Notes: a model not told the origin generated them from the letters alone. 10,575 bases of DNA from Lachnospiraceae bacterium (GCA_017523185.1 JAFWXB010000346.1:1-10575), one strand, 5' to 3'. Counted from the stretch's first letter, positions 1-8,042 are shown. Numbers and translations are program-made.

Positions 1-264
1 AAAGTCAACGTGTCCCGGCGTATCAATTAAGTTAAAAATATATTCTTCGCCATTTTTTGCATTATAAATAATACGAACTGCCTGTGATTTAATTGTAATT
101 CCACGTTCACGCTCTAAATCCATATTGTCAAGTACCTGTGCTTGCATTTCACGACTTGTCAAAGTACCTGTTTTTTCAATAATACGGTCTGCTAAGGTTG
201 ATTTTCCGTGGTCAATATGGGCAATAATACAAAAATTACGAATTTTGCTCTGTTCTACTGACAT
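1..264 (-). CDS. lepA: LepA / elongation factor 4, N-terminal 88 codons (3' part cut by window edge)
   Basis: This is a translational GTPase of the EF4 (LepA) family, a soluble ribosome-associated factor linked to back-translocation and ribosome biogenesis. The visible N-terminus carries the G1/P-loop AHIDHGKST (residues 15-23), the G2 RGIT (54-57) within the family stretch [14 protein letters not shown], and the G3 DTPGH (81-85) at the very edge. [14 protein letters not shown] separates it from TypA/BipA, which has a DLEKERGITI-type motif with different flanks. The ATG at 262-264 follows a GAGGA ribosome binding site (271-275) at 6-nt spacing. The frame is open to base 1, so most of the protein lies outside the window. 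A 420-bp gap with its own likely promoter separates it from add, so it looks like a separate transcription unit. Confidence 0.95.
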   Translation of the reverse strand, partial: MSVEQSKIRNFCIIAHIDHGKSTLADRIIEKTGTLTSREMQAQVLDNMDLERERGITIKSQAVRIIYNAKNGEEYIFNLIDTPGHVDF

Positions 265-363
265 ATAATATCCTCATTTCTTAATTTTTCGTAGAAAATT
301 ATCTTTCATTTACATATATTCGATAAGTTAAAATTTATCAAACTCATATTATTTATGAAAGAT

Positions 364-385
364 ATAAAATTTTGCAAAATTTTAT
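364..385. repeat. Perfect 22-bp palindrome centred on TTGCAA
   Basis: Bases 364-385 equal their own reverse complement, with core AAAATTTTGCAAAATTTT at 366-383. It lies between the candidate lepA promoter and the lepA start. It is almost entirely A/T, so chance is a real possibility. It could be a DNA-binding site or a cruciform-prone element. Confidence 0.4.
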
Positions 386-459
386 TGCATTATTTAATAA
401 TATAACAATGAAAAATTGCATAAAAATTCTTTTGTTTATAAATAATACAAACACTTTAA

Positions 460-488
460 ATTATATAGGAGAGTAATTTATTTTTCAA
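460..488 (-). promoter_or_regulatory. Candidate sigma-A promoter for lepA
   Basis: On the minus strand TTGAAA (483-488) is followed by a 17-bp spacer and a perfect TATAAT (460-465), which is 5/6 and 6/6 to the housekeeping consensus with ideal spacing. Transcription would start near 453 and give lepA a leader of about 190 nt. The spacer contains one arm (466-477) of the 12-bp inverted repeat. A weaker pair, TTGATA-17-TATATG, lies closer to lepA. The region is AT-rich, so promoter-like matches arise easily. Confidence 0.5.
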
Positions 489-525
489 TTCATTCTTATA
501 AAAATCAAAAAATATTACTCTCCTA
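466..525. repeat. Perfect 12-bp inverted repeat flanking the lepA promoter -35
   Basis: TAGGAGAGTAAT (466-477) is matched exactly by ATTACTCTCCTA (514-525), with a 36-bp gap. Pairing can continue with gaps through 479-484/507-512. Neither outer side has a convincing T-run, so it is not an ordinary intrinsic terminator. One arm lies in the spacer of the candidate promoter and the other upstream of its -35, the geometry of a paired operator. A transcript hairpin from the upstream gene is the alternative. Confidence 0.5.
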
Positions 526-594
526 ATTTGATATTATCTTTTTATAACTATAAATGAGCGAATTTAAGATATTGCACAAATGTATCTATACCCA

Positions 595-625
595 AAAGAC
601 ATATGTTATAATAAGAAATGTCTTT
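595..625 (-). terminator. Weak terminator-like hairpin downstream of add
   Basis: AAAGACAT (595-602) and ATGTCTTT (618-625) form a perfect 8-bp stem with a 15-nt loop, 60 nt past the add stop codon. In the minus-strand transcript it is followed by only a few U residues and then GGG, and it has just two G-C pairs. It may end or stabilise the add transcript, but it falls short of a standard intrinsic terminator. Confidence 0.25.
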
Positions 626-684
626 ATATAATGAACAAATAAACGATATTTTTATGCAATTTTTTGTATTTTATCAATTATAGT

Positions 685-1695
685 TTATAATAATGAAAAC
701 TCCTTTTTTCCGGACAACCACAACTGATGCTTTACATTATCTGATGTAAAACTCATTTCTACGGATTGCTCATAAATTTTTTGTAATTGTTCTTTTGTAA
801 AAGAAAATTGTTCTACAATCTTTTCAAATTCTTTTGTACTTGTTGTACCACTTACTGTACGATTATCGGTATTAATAGAAATTGGTACTTCTGCTCTCAT
901 AAATACACTAATTGGATACTCACGAAAATCTGTAAGTGCTTTCGTTTGCAAATTACTTGTTGGACAAAGTTCCACACCTACATTTCGTTTTGCACATTCT
1001 CGCATAAGCTCAAAATCGCTTGCCATTGCAATCCCATGTCCTAAACGTTTTGCACCAAGTTCTAATGCAACTTTGATATTTTCTTTACTGCCACATTCGC
1101 CGGAATGAATGGTATACGGAATCCCTAATTGCTTTGCTAAGTTAAAAAATTCCACAAATTGTTTTGTTGGATATGCTTTTTCATCTCCTGCAAGGTCACA
1201 AGCAACTACACTTCCCATTATATTTTTATCATACAAATTTACAGCTTCTTTTAACATATGAATATTTGTATCCATATCTAAATTTCTCATACCACACACA
1301 ATAATTCCACTATAAATCCCTGTTTTTTCATGTGCTTTTTGTAACCCTTTTTGTACACTTTCTACAATTTCACAAATTGACAATCCTTGTGCAGTAGAAA
1401 AAGAAGGAGCAAAACGTACTTCTAAATATTTTACATTTTCCTCAAATGCCGATAACGCAAGCTGTTCTGCTGATTTTTCCAATCCTTCTTTTGTCTGAAT
1501 ACAGCGAATTGGCAAATCAAAACGCTTTAAATATTCTGCAAGGCTATTACAATCTTTTGGAGCTTCTAATAATTCTTTTAATTGTGTTATTTCATACGTT
1601 TCGCCTAAATCGTTTAATAGCTTTTGTGTTATTTCAAGACCCATAGAACCATCTAAATGACAATGCAAATCCAGTTTGGGCATTTTCTTTAACAT
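685..1695 (-). CDS. add: Adenosine deaminase
   Basis: This cytosolic zinc hydrolase converts adenosine and 2'-deoxyadenosine to inosine and deoxyinosine plus ammonia. At 336 aa it is normal length for bacterial Add. The metal and catalytic motifs are all present: HCH at residues 11-13 in PKLDLHCHLDGS, HSGE at 197-200 (zinc His and catalytic Glu), HGI at 220-222, and NTDN at 275-278 with zinc ligand Asp277. The NTDNR form replaces the NTDD of E. coli and mammalian enzymes but is common in other bacterial Adds. The start at 1695 is supported by AGGGGG (1703-1708) at 7-nt spacing. It lies 151 bp downstream of deoB in the same orientation, and I see no clear promoter in the gap, so it is probably the last gene of the nucleoside catabolic operon. 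Confidence 0.95.
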   Translation of the reverse strand: MLKKMPKLDLHCHLDGSMGLEITQKLLNDLGETYEITQLKELLEAPKDCNSLAEYLKRFDLPIRCIQTKEGLEKSAEQLALSAFEENVKYLEVRFAPSFSTAQGLSICEIVESVQKGLQKAHEKTGIYSGIIVCGMRNLDMDTNIHMLKEAVNLYDKNIMGSVVACDLAGDEKAYPTKQFVEFFNLAKQLGIPYTIHSGECGSKENIKVALELGAKRLGHGIAMASDFELMRECAKRNVGVELCPTSNLQTKALTDFREYPISVFMRAEVPISINTDNRTVSGTTSTKEFEKIVEQFSFTKEQLQKIYEQSVEMSFTSDNVKHQLWLSGKKEFSLL

Positions 1696-1846
1696 ATAGA
1701 TTCCCCCTTTTATACAACAAATCAGATAGGAATATTCGTTTTTAAAACAACAAAATAATTACGAAAAATTCCCCAATCATCTTCTATTATTTTACAAAAA
1801 ATTACAATTAACGAACTCTTGCGTTTTATAGATTGTTACTATAAAG

Positions 1847-3040
1847 CTACACCAATTTGTCTAATATTGAACTTCCAATAGTATCTTCTGGCATTTCTAC
1901 TCCAAAATTCTCTGCAATAGTTGCTCCAATTATTGCAAAATTTTCCGATTCTTCTAATTGTCCATTTCCGTTAAATGATGGAGAATACGCTAAAAATGGA
2001 ACTTTTTCTCTTGTATGGTCTGTACCTGTATACGTTGGGTCATTTCCATGGTCTGCAGTTATAATTAAAAGGTCATCTTCTTTTAAAAGTGGTAAAAGTT
2101 CACCTAATTTTACATCAAATTTTTCAATTTCTTTTGCATAGCCTTCTACATCTCTGCGATGTCCCCAAAGAGCATCAAAATCTACTAAATTTACAAAGCA
2201 AAGTCCTGTAAAGTCTTTCTTTGCGATTTCAATCGTTTGTTCCATGCCATGTACACTACTTTTGGAATGATGACTTTCAGTAATACCTTCGCCCACAAAA
2301 ATATCATTGATTTTTCCAACGGAAATTACTTCAAAACCTGCATCTTTTAACGAATTTAAAACGGTTCTTCCAGTCGGTTTTAAAGCATAATCATGACGAT
2401 TGCTTGTGCGTTTAAATTCACCTTTTTTCTTGCCTACATATGGTCTTGCAATGACACGACCCACACGCCATTCATCTTTCATCGTCAATTCTCTTGCAAT
2501 TTCACAATAGCGATATAAAGTTTCCAGTCCCATTGTTTCTTCATTCCCACAGATTTGAAGTACAGAATCAGCTGAAGTATACACAATTACAACATCATTG
2601 TTAATTTCTTCTTCTGCAAGTTCTTCTAAAATTTCTGTTCCACTTGCTGATTTATTTCCAACAATCTTTTTTCCAAAACGCTGTTCTAATTCATCTATCA
2701 ATTCTTGTGGAAATCCATGTTCTGTAAATGTTACAAAAGGTTTTGTTGTATGAATCCCCATCATTTCCCAATGTCCTGTCATGGTATCTTTTCCGTTACT
2801 TGCTTCTTTCATAGACATATAGTACCCTTTTGGCTGTTCTATCGGTGGCACTTGTTTTAATTCTTTTAAATTGGCAATTCCAAGTTTTTGTAAATTTGGA
2901 ATTGTAAATGTATCCATTGCCTTTGAAATATTTCCTAAAGTATCTACACCAATGTCTCCAAATTTAGCTGAATCTGGCATTTCTCCTATTCCAAGTGAAT
3001 CTACTACAATTGTAAAAATACGTTTAAATTTTTGCCCCAT
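1847..3040 (-). CDS. deoB: Phosphopentomutase
   Basis: DeoB isomerises ribose-1-phosphate and deoxyribose-1-phosphate to the 5-phosphates, linking nucleoside phosphorolysis to sugar metabolism. It is a cytosolic alkaline-phosphatase-superfamily enzyme with two Mn ions. The 397-aa length is typical. Visible active-site elements are the metal Asp14 in [10 protein letters not shown], the phosphorylated Thr86 in [10 protein letters not shown], Asp289/His294 in [12 protein letters not shown], Asp330/His331 in TADHGND, and His342 in GTDHTRE; these match the Bacillus cereus enzyme with a small offset. The ATG at 3040 follows AGGAGG (3046-3051) at 5-nt spacing. It lies 95 bp downstream of deoC, and almost all of that gap is a hairpin with a T-run, so its expression may depend on read-through. 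Confidence 0.97.
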   Translation of the reverse strand: MGQKFKRIFTIVVDSLGIGEMPDSAKFGDIGVDTLGNISKAMDTFTIPNLQKLGIANLKELKQVPPIEQPKGYYMSMKEASNGKDTMTGHWEMMGIHTTKPFVTFTEHGFPQELIDELEQRFGKKIVGNKSASGTEILEELAEEEINNDVVIVYTSADSVLQICGNEETMGLETLYRYCEIARELTMKDEWRVGRVIARPYVGKKKGEFKRTSNRHDYALKPTGRTVLNSLKDAGFEVISVGKINDIFVGEGITESHHSKSSVHGMEQTIEIAKKDFTGLCFVNLVDFDALWGHRRDVEGYAKEIEKFDVKLGELLPLLKEDDLLIITADHGNDPTYTGTDHTREKVPFLAYSPSFNGNGQLEESENFAIIGATIAENFGVEMPEDTIGSSILDKLV

Positions 3041-3061
3041 AATATCCTCCTATATCTTATT

Positions 3062-3118
3062 AAAAAACTGCCGAAAATATTGCATACTTATATATTTATG
3101 CAACACTTCCGACAGTTT
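3062..3118 (-). terminator. Intercistronic hairpin with T-run between deoC and deoB (terminator or attenuator)
   Basis: Arms 3065-3086 and 3097-3118 pair over about 22 positions with a few mismatches. There are uninterrupted blocks at the base (AAACTG/CAGTTT) and at the top (TTGCATA/TATGCAA), and a 10-nt loop. On the minus strand the descending arm runs into TTTTTT (3062-3067). It starts 17 nt past the deoC stop and ends about 14 nt before the deoB ribosome binding site. That fits an intrinsic terminator after deoC with partial read-through, or an mRNA-stabilising or processing hairpin. Confidence 0.65.
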
Positions 3119-3135
3119 ATAATCACTACTATCTT

Positions 3136-3804
3136 TTAATATCCACTTCCGTTATCCTGATTTTTTACAATTTTTACAATACGGCTTGTTCCTAAACGAC
3201 TTGCTCCAAGTTCTATGAATTTTTCTGCATCAGACATAGAGGAAATTCCACCTGCTGCTTTGATTTTTACATCAGAACCTACGTATTTTGCGAATAATTC
3301 TACATCTGCAAATGTAGCACCTGCTGTTGAAAATCCTGTGGAAGTTTTAATAAAATCTGCTCCGGAAGCTGTTACAATTTCACACATTTTAATTTTTTCT
3401 TCGTCTGTTAATAAACAAGTTTCGATAATTACTTTTAAAATTCTTCCATCACAAGCTTCTTTAATTGCTTTAATTTCATTTAAAATATAGTCATATTCTT
3501 TGGCTTTTAACATACCAACGTTGATAACCATATCAATTTCATCTGCTCCATTTGCCACAGCATCTTTTGTTTCAAATACTTTCACAGCTGTTGTATAATT
3601 TCCATTTGGAAAACCAATAACAGTACATACTTTACATTTATCGCCCATATATTCTTTTGCTTTTTTTACATAGCAAGTTGGAATACATACCGATGCTGTT
3701 TCATATTTAATTCCATCATCACAAATTGCTTTGATTTCTTCCCATGTTGCAGTTTGCAATAATAAAGTATGGTCTACCATGCTTAAAATCTGTTTTTGTT
3801 CCAT
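3136..3804 (-). CDS. deoC: Deoxyribose-phosphate aldolase (DERA)
   Basis: DeoC cleaves 2-deoxyribose-5-phosphate to glyceraldehyde-3-phosphate and acetaldehyde, the last step of deoxynucleoside catabolism. It is a class I aldolase of 222 aa, the usual size for the short bacterial form. Catalytic residues are visible: Schiff-base Lys153 in FIKTSTGF, Asp91 in [10 protein letters not shown], and Lys182 in KIKAAGGI (equivalent to E. coli Lys167, Asp102 and Lys201). The start at 3804 is supported by AGGAGAAGG (3807-3815) just upstream. It lies 165 bp downstream of cdd. That gap holds AT-rich sequence with -10-like TATAAT words but no matching -35, so co-transcription with cdd is the simplest reading. 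Confidence 0.97.
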   Translation of the reverse strand: MEQKQILSMVDHTLLLQTATWEEIKAICDDGIKYETASVCIPTCYVKKAKEYMGDKCKVCTVIGFPNGNYTTAVKVFETKDAVANGADEIDMVINVGMLKAKEYDYILNEIKAIKEACDGRILKVIIETCLLTDEEKIKMCEIVTASGADFIKTSTGFSTAGATFADVELFAKYVGSDVKIKAAGGISSMSDAEKFIELGASRLGTSRIVKIVKNQDNGSGY

Positions 3805-3969
3805 ATCCTTCTCCTAGTTTTTCTTCAATATTTTATAGTATTATAAATATGTTACTCCTATCCTATGAATAAACTGATACCATCTTCAAAATTCTTCATT
3901 TATAATATCAAATTATCTTTTATATAGAATATGCTTTACCAAAATAATTCCAATTTTACATATTATAAA

Positions 3970-4386
3970 CTATTTACTTAAATTTGCCGGTCCAAATCCC
4001 ATTGGAAGCAATTCTCGCAAAGTCATTACTTTATATTCTTGTGGATTTTTTGCAAGAATAATTTCAAAAGTATCATAATTGCAAAATTCCATCATTACTT
4101 GACGACATACACCACATGGAGCACAAAGTTCCGGCTCATCTATTCCGTCTGCTCCACCTACAATTGCAATTGCTTCAAATTCATAATCGCCTTCGCTAAC
4201 TGCTTTAAAAAATGCTGTACGTTCTGCACAATTGCTTGGTGTATAACCTGCGTTTTCAATATTACATCCTTTATAGACTTTTCCATCTTTTGTCAAAAGT
4301 GCTGCTCCTACTTTAAAATGGGAGTATGGTGTATATGCCATTTTTCTGGCTTCCATTGCCATTGTAATTAATTCACTCTTTTGCAT
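3970..4386 (-). CDS. cdd: Cytidine deaminase
   Basis: Cdd hydrolyses cytidine and deoxycytidine to uridine and deoxyuridine. It is the small homotetrameric zinc form, 138 aa from the start chosen here. The zinc/catalytic motifs are Cys53-Ala-Glu55 in NCAERTAFF and Pro90-Cys91-xx-Cys94 in PCGVCRQ. The substrate-binding NIENA (42-46) is also present. The frame is open nine codons further upstream to an ATG at 4413, but those codons contain the ribosome binding site AGGGGG (4392-4397). This lies 5 nt before the ATG at 4386, so 4386 is the better start. It follows nupQ by 73 bp in the same orientation and fits an operon that imports and then deaminates nucleosides. Confidence 0.95.
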   Translation of the reverse strand: MQKSELITMAMEARKMAYTPYSHFKVGAALLTKDGKVYKGCNIENAGYTPSNCAERTAFFKAVSEGDYEFEAIAIVGGADGIDEPELCAPCGVCRQVMMEFCNYDTFEIILAKNPQEYKVMTLRELLPMGFGPANLSK

Positions 4387-4400
4387 ATATGCCCCCTCTC

Positions 4401-4437
4401 GAATAACATACACAATGTTCTCTATTTTTGGTTATTC
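4401..4437. repeat. 7-bp inverted repeat just upstream of the cdd ribosome binding site
   Basis: GAATAAC (4401-4407) and GTTATTC (4431-4437) form a perfect inverted repeat in the 73-bp nupQ-cdd gap, a few bases before the cdd ribosome binding site. There is no T-run, so it is not a terminator. It may be a weak mRNA hairpin that tunes cdd translation, or chance. Confidence 0.3.
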
Positions 4438-4459
4438 ATAAATATATAATTTTATCTTT

Positions 4460-5383
4460 TTACTTAGATTTTACAAACGGTTTACCATTTGCTGCAGGTG
4501 TATGTGCTTTTCCTACAAATAAAACAAGTGCAATTAATGTTACCACATATGGAATCATGGAAATTAAGTTTGGAGAAATCGTATTTCCCATACTTGCAAG
4601 CGATTTGATACCTGTACATAATCCAAATAATAAACAAGCTTTTGTTGCACCTTCCGGGGAAAATTTACCAAAAATAACTGCTGCAATCGCAATAAAGCCT
4701 TGTCCTACAATAATACTTGGACGGAACTGATTTACAGTTGCAAGTGTTACAAACGCACCACCAAGTCCTGCTAAAAATCCGGATAAAATAACACAAATAT
4801 AACGTACTTTATATACGTTAATACCTAAAGATTCACAAGCTTCCGGATGTTCTCCAACAGCTCTTAAATGTGTACCAAATTTTGTTTTATAAAATACAAA
4901 CCAACATACAAATGCTACTACAAATACAAGATATGCTACACTATATACATTTAATACATTCCCGAAGAAAGACCCCGGCTCAAATACACCATCAAATAAT
5001 TTTGGAAGTTTGGAAGATGTTTCCATTGGTGGTGTATCAGAAGAATTAAATAATGCCTTACTTACGAAAATTGCAAGTCCCGGTCCAATAAAGTTAATTG
5101 CAGTACCTGCGATTGTTTGGTCTGCATGATACGAAATACATACAATTGCATGAATAAGTCCAAATACAGCACCTGCTAAACCACCACACAAAAAGGCAAG
5201 CCAACCATTTCCTGAAAAATAACCAACAACTGCTCCTGTAAAAGCACCAACGGTCATCATTCCTTCAATACCAATGTTTACGACACCACTTCGTTCTGAA
5301 AAACAAGAGCCTAACGCTGCAAATAAAAGTGGAGGTGTAGCAATCAAGGTTGCATTTATTAAAAGTCCTAAACTAGAAATCAT
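4460..5383 (-). CDS. nupQ: BMP-family nucleoside ABC transporter permease (NupQ/YufQ-like)
   Basis: This is the second permease subunit of a nucleoside ABC importer, an integral membrane protein of 307 aa with many hydrophobic segments. Family motifs are ERSGVVNIGIEGMM near residues 30-43, the cytoplasmic coupling loop HLRAVGEHPEACESLGI at 172-188, and GQGFIAIAAVIFGKF at 227-241. It belongs to the BPD_transp_2 permease group (B. subtilis NupQ, Lactococcus NupC). The start at 5383 lies one base after the nupP stop. Its ribosome binding site AAAGGAGG is formed by the codons of the C-terminal KKGGK of NupP, so translation is probably coupled. The substrate is inferred from family and context; purine and pyrimidine nucleosides are both plausible. 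Confidence 0.92.
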   Translation of the reverse strand: MISSLGLLINATLIATPPLLFAALGSCFSERSGVVNIGIEGMMTVGAFTGAVVGYFSGNGWLAFLCGGLAGAVFGLIHAIVCISYHADQTIAGTAINFIGPGLAIFVSKALFNSSDTPPMETSSKLPKLFDGVFEPGSFFGNVLNVYSVAYLVFVVAFVCWFVFYKTKFGTHLRAVGEHPEACESLGINVYKVRYICVILSGFLAGLGGAFVTLATVNQFRPSIIVGQGFIAIAAVIFGKFSPEGATKACLLFGLCTGIKSLASMGNTISPNLISMIPYVVTLIALVLFVGKAHTPAANGKPFVKSK

Positions 5384-5384
5384 A

Positions 5385-6452
5385 TTATTTTCCTCCTTTT
5401 TTTGCTGCTTTTAAGAAAAATGCTTTAAATACATGAGAAACTGCAATAAAAATAATAATTACACCCATGATAATATTAACTACTTCTTTTGGTGCTCCAA
5501 TTAAGTTTAATTTTGAACCACCATATTTCATCGCACCATAGAAAATAGCTGAGAAAATACATCCAATCGGACTAGAACCTGCAATTAGTGCAACTGTAAT
5601 TCCTTCAAATCCATATCCTTCCTGTCCTGCAAACTGTGTTAAACGTCCTGCCATACCTAAAAGCTGTACAGCACCACCAACACCTGCTAATGCACCCGAA
5701 ATTCCAAGTGCTGTAAGTACGGATTTATCAGAATTGATACCTGCATATAATGCAGCATTTTGGTTAAAACCAACCGCTTTTAATTTATAGCCTAAAGTTG
5801 TTTTATCAAGGATTATCCAAATAATAATTGCTACTACAACTGCAATTACAATACCCCAGTTTGCAGCAGTACAGCCTAAGGACTTAATAAGACCTTCCGG
5901 TAATAAAATTCTTGCAGAATCTAAAATATCTTTAGAAGATTCTCCACCTGCCGATGCTTTTACAGATTCTAAGTTTACAACATAATTAGATAAATAAAAT
6001 GCTAACCAGTTAAACATAATAAATGATAATACTTCGTGAATCCCACGTTTTACTTTTAAAAGTCCTACTAAATACGACCATACAAATCCTGCTAATGCAG
6101 CACCTAAAATACATACAATCGCATGAATCACCGGTGGAAGTTCTACAAAAATACCAAGTAATGTCGCTACAATTCCACCAATAACAAACTGTCCTTCTGC
6201 ACCAATATTAAATACACCTGTACGGAACGAAAATGCAACACTTAAACCGGTAAAAATAAGTGGTGCAGCATATACAAGTGTCCAAACCATGTATTTTGTT
6301 TTTCCAAAAATACCATCAAATAATCGTGTGTATGCTTCTATCGGACTAATTCCTGCAACTGCCAAAAAAATTGCCCCTATAATAAAGCCTAATATAATTG
6401 CAATCATTGTGTAAAGTACATTACTTTCTAAAATACTTTTTTTCTTATTCAT
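5385..6452 (-). CDS. nupP: BMP-family nucleoside ABC transporter permease (NupP/YufP-like)
   Basis: This is the first permease subunit of the importer: 355 aa, with an N-terminal membrane segment at about residues 13-33 after a short basic MNKKKS tail and further hydrophobic segments through the protein. Family features are FRTGVFNIGAEGQF at 76-89, the coupling loop LKAVGFNQNAALYAGI at 224-239, and GITVALIAGSSPIG at 284-297. The polar insertion at about 160-195 is likely an external loop. The ATG overlaps the nupO stop by 8 bases (ATGAATAA) and has AGGAGG 8 nt upstream inside nupO, so the two are coupled. It should pair with NupQ as a heterodimeric channel energised by NupO. Confidence 0.92.
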   Translation of the reverse strand: MNKKKSILESNVLYTMIAIILGFIIGAIFLAVAGISPIEAYTRLFDGIFGKTKYMVWTLVYAAPLIFTGLSVAFSFRTGVFNIGAEGQFVIGGIVATLLGIFVELPPVIHAIVCILGAALAGFVWSYLVGLLKVKRGIHEVLSFIMFNWLAFYLSNYVVNLESVKASAGGESSKDILDSARILLPEGLIKSLGCTAANWGIVIAVVVAIIIWIILDKTTLGYKLKAVGFNQNAALYAGINSDKSVLTALGISGALAGVGGAVQLLGMAGRLTQFAGQEGYGFEGITVALIAGSSPIGCIFSAIFYGAMKYGGSKLNLIGAPKEVVNIIMGVIIIFIAVSHVFKAFFLKAAKKGGK

Positions 6453-7989
6453 GTTCTTTACCTCCTGCCATCATAAAGCCTAATTCTTTTTCATCTGCAT
6501 CTTTACCATTTACACGACCTGTAATTTTTCCTTCAAAAATAACATCAATATGGTCGGAAAGGCTCATAATTTCATCTAATTCAAAAGAAACTAAAAGAAC
6601 GGCTCTGCCTTTATTTCTCTGTTCTACGATATATTTGTGTACAAATTCAATCGCACCAACGTCAAGTCCTCGTGTTGGGTTTACAGCAATTAACAAATCT
6701 TTATCATTTGTTACTTCTCGTGCAATGATAACTTTCTGTTGATTACCACCTGATAACGTACCTGCCGGTTTTCCTTCTGAACCTCTTGGACGCACATCAA
6801 ATTTATCAATTAATTTTAATGCGTGTTCACGAATTGCTTTTCTATCAAGAATAAAATTCTTAGAGAACGGTTCTTCTTCAAAATGTTGTAAAATCATATT
6901 GTCTTCAATCGAAAAATCAAGTACCAAACCATGTTTTTGACGGTCTTCCGGAATACTTGAAATTCCACTTTGGAAAATTTCTTTTGGTGTTTTATTTACC
7001 ACTTCTTTTCCATTGATTAATACAGAGCCGGAATCTGCTTTTCTAAGACCAGTTAAAATTTCTACAAGCTCAGACTGTCCGTTTCCATCAACTCCGGCAA
7101 TTCCTACAATTTCACCTTTACGAACTGTAATACTAAAATTATCTAAAACCGTTACGCCACGATAATCTTTTGCACAGAGATTTTTTACTTCTAATGCAGG
7201 TTCGCCCGGTTTTTGTTCTTTTTTCTCTACTTTAAAGCTAACATCACGTCCTACCATCATTGCAGCAAGTGCATTTTCATCTACTTTTCGCACATTAACA
7301 GTATCGATATATTTTCCCTGACGAATAATTGTACAATAATCGGAACAAGCTGTAATTTCTTTTAACTTATGCGTAATTAAAATAACACTTTTCCCGTCTT
7401 TTGTTAAAGAACGAATAATTTCAATCAATTCCTCAATTTCCTGTGGAGTTAAAGATGCTGTTGGCTCATCTAAAATTAACGTATTCGCCCCACGATATAA
7501 TACTTTTAAAATTTCTACACGTTGCTGCATACCAACTGAAATATCTTCAATTTTTGCATCAGGGTCTACCTGCATACCATATTTTTCAGAAAGTTCAATT
7601 ACTTTTTGTCTTGCAACAGCTTTATCTACAACAAGTCCTTTCTGTGGTTCCACTCCCAATACAATATTTTCCGTAACCGTAAATGGTTGAATTAACATAA
7701 AATGTTGGTGTACCATACCAATCCCAAGTGCAATTGCATCATTGGCACTTGACATACTAACTGCTTTTCCATTTACTTCAATTGTTCCACTTGTTGGTTT
7801 ATAAAGCCCATACAGAACATTCATCAATGTACTTTTTCCTGCTCCGTTTTCACCTAAAATTGCGTGAACTTCACCTTTGTGTACGGTTAAATTGATGTGG
7901 TCGTTTGCTGTAAAATCACCGAATTTTTTTACAATATCTTTCATAGCAATTACCACTTTGCTCTCGTCAATGTAACTTACTCGTTCCAA
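6445..7989 (-). CDS. nupO: BMP-family nucleoside ABC transporter ATPase, two fused nucleotide-binding domains (NupO/YufO-like)
   Basis: This cytoplasmic ATPase powers the NupPQ permeases. It is 514 aa from the TTG start, with two tandem ABC domains as in RbsA, MglA and YufO. Domain 1 has Walker A GENGAGKST (46-54), signature SVGMQQ (151-156), Walker B LILDEP (171-176) and switch His207. Domain 2 has a degenerate Walker A GVDGNGQSE (299-307), signature LSGGNQQK (412-419), Walker B region LIAVNPTRGLD and Ser468 in place of the switch His. A second domain of this kind is usual for the family. The TTG at 7989 is chosen because AAAGGAGG (7998-8005) lies 8 nt upstream; the in-frame ATG at 8019 would put that site inside the gene. 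It heads the transporter genes; no BMP lipoprotein gene is seen upstream. Confidence 0.93.
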   Translation of the reverse strand: MERVSYIDESKVVIAMKDIVKKFGDFTANDHINLTVHKGEVHAILGENGAGKSTLMNVLYGLYKPTSGTIEVNGKAVSMSSANDAIALGIGMVHQHFMLIQPFTVTENIVLGVEPQKGLVVDKAVARQKVIELSEKYGMQVDPDAKIEDISVGMQQRVEILKVLYRGANTLILDEPTASLTPQEIEELIEIIRSLTKDGKSVILITHKLKEITACSDYCTIIRQGKYIDTVNVRKVDENALAAMMVGRDVSFKVEKKEQKPGEPALEVKNLCAKDYRGVTVLDNFSITVRKGEIVGIAGVDGNGQSELVEILTGLRKADSGSVLINGKEVVNKTPKEIFQSGISSIPEDRQKHGLVLDFSIEDNMILQHFEEEPFSKNFILDRKAIREHALKLIDKFDVRPRGSEGKPAGTLSGGNQQKVIIAREVTNDKDLLIAVNPTRGLDVGAIEFVHKYIVEQRNKGRAVLLVSFELDEIMSLSDHIDVIFEGKITGRVNGKDADEKELGFMMAGGKEHE

Positions 7990-7997
7990 CGTCCGTA

Positions 7998-8005
7998 CCT
8001 CCTTT
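7998..8005 (-). promoter_or_regulatory. Ribosome binding site that fixes the TTG start of nupO
   Basis: AAAGGAGG on the minus strand ends 8 nt before the TTG at 7987-7989. No comparable site precedes the ATG at 8019. It therefore decides in favour of the TTG start and a 514-residue protein. Confidence 0.85.
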
Positions 8006-8014
8006 AAAAATATA

Positions 8015-8042
8015 ATCATAATAGTTATACGGATATTCGCAA
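8015..8042 (-). promoter_or_regulatory. Candidate promoter for nupOPQ-cdd-deoCB
   Basis: TTGCGA (8037-8042), a 16-bp spacer and TATGAT (8015-8020) match the sigma-A consensus at 4/6 and 5/6 on the minus strand. Transcription would start a few bases before the nupO ribosome binding site and give a very short leader. The inverted repeat CGGAT-N7-ATCCG (8030-8046) covers the -35 and would be a well-placed operator. Spacing and -35 are below ideal. If transcription instead starts further upstream, this sequence is part of a structured leader. Confidence 0.3.

Larger units (their letters stand above)
265..684. other. 420-bp AT-rich intergenic region between add and lepA
   Basis: I find no credible gene here on either strand. 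The longest starts, such as a 16-codon run from the ATG at 355, lack a ribosome binding site. The region contains an 8-bp inverted repeat (595-602/618-625), a perfect 12-bp inverted repeat (466-477/514-525), a promoter-like TTGAAA/TATAAT pair on the minus strand (460-488), and a perfect 22-bp AT palindrome (364-385). It probably holds the end of the add transcript and the promoter and leader of lepA. Confidence 0.7.

Noticed and set aside
1696..1846. A promoter or terminator between deoB and add
   Set aside because: Several -10-like words occur, such as TAAAAT, but none has a -35 at acceptable spacing, and no stem with a T-run is visible.
3805..3969. A separate promoter for deoC in the cdd-deoC gap
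   Set aside because: A TATAAT word is present on the minus strand but without a recognisable -35; the AT richness makes isolated matches unreliable.
4387..4413. N-terminal extension of cdd to the ATG at 4413
   Set aside because: The nine extra codons contain the AGGGGG site used by the ATG at 4386, and Cdd proteins normally begin a few residues before this helix.
6445..7380. Degenerate Walker A, Walker B and switch residue in the second ATPase domain of NupO as a sign of decay
   Set aside because: Degeneracy of the second nucleotide-binding domain is normal for the RbsA/MglA/YufO type of fused ATPase.
7990..8019. N-terminal extension of nupO to the ATG at 8019
   Set aside because: The strong AAAGGAGG site would fall inside the coding sequence, and nothing resembling a ribosome binding site precedes 8019; the TTG at 7989 fits better.
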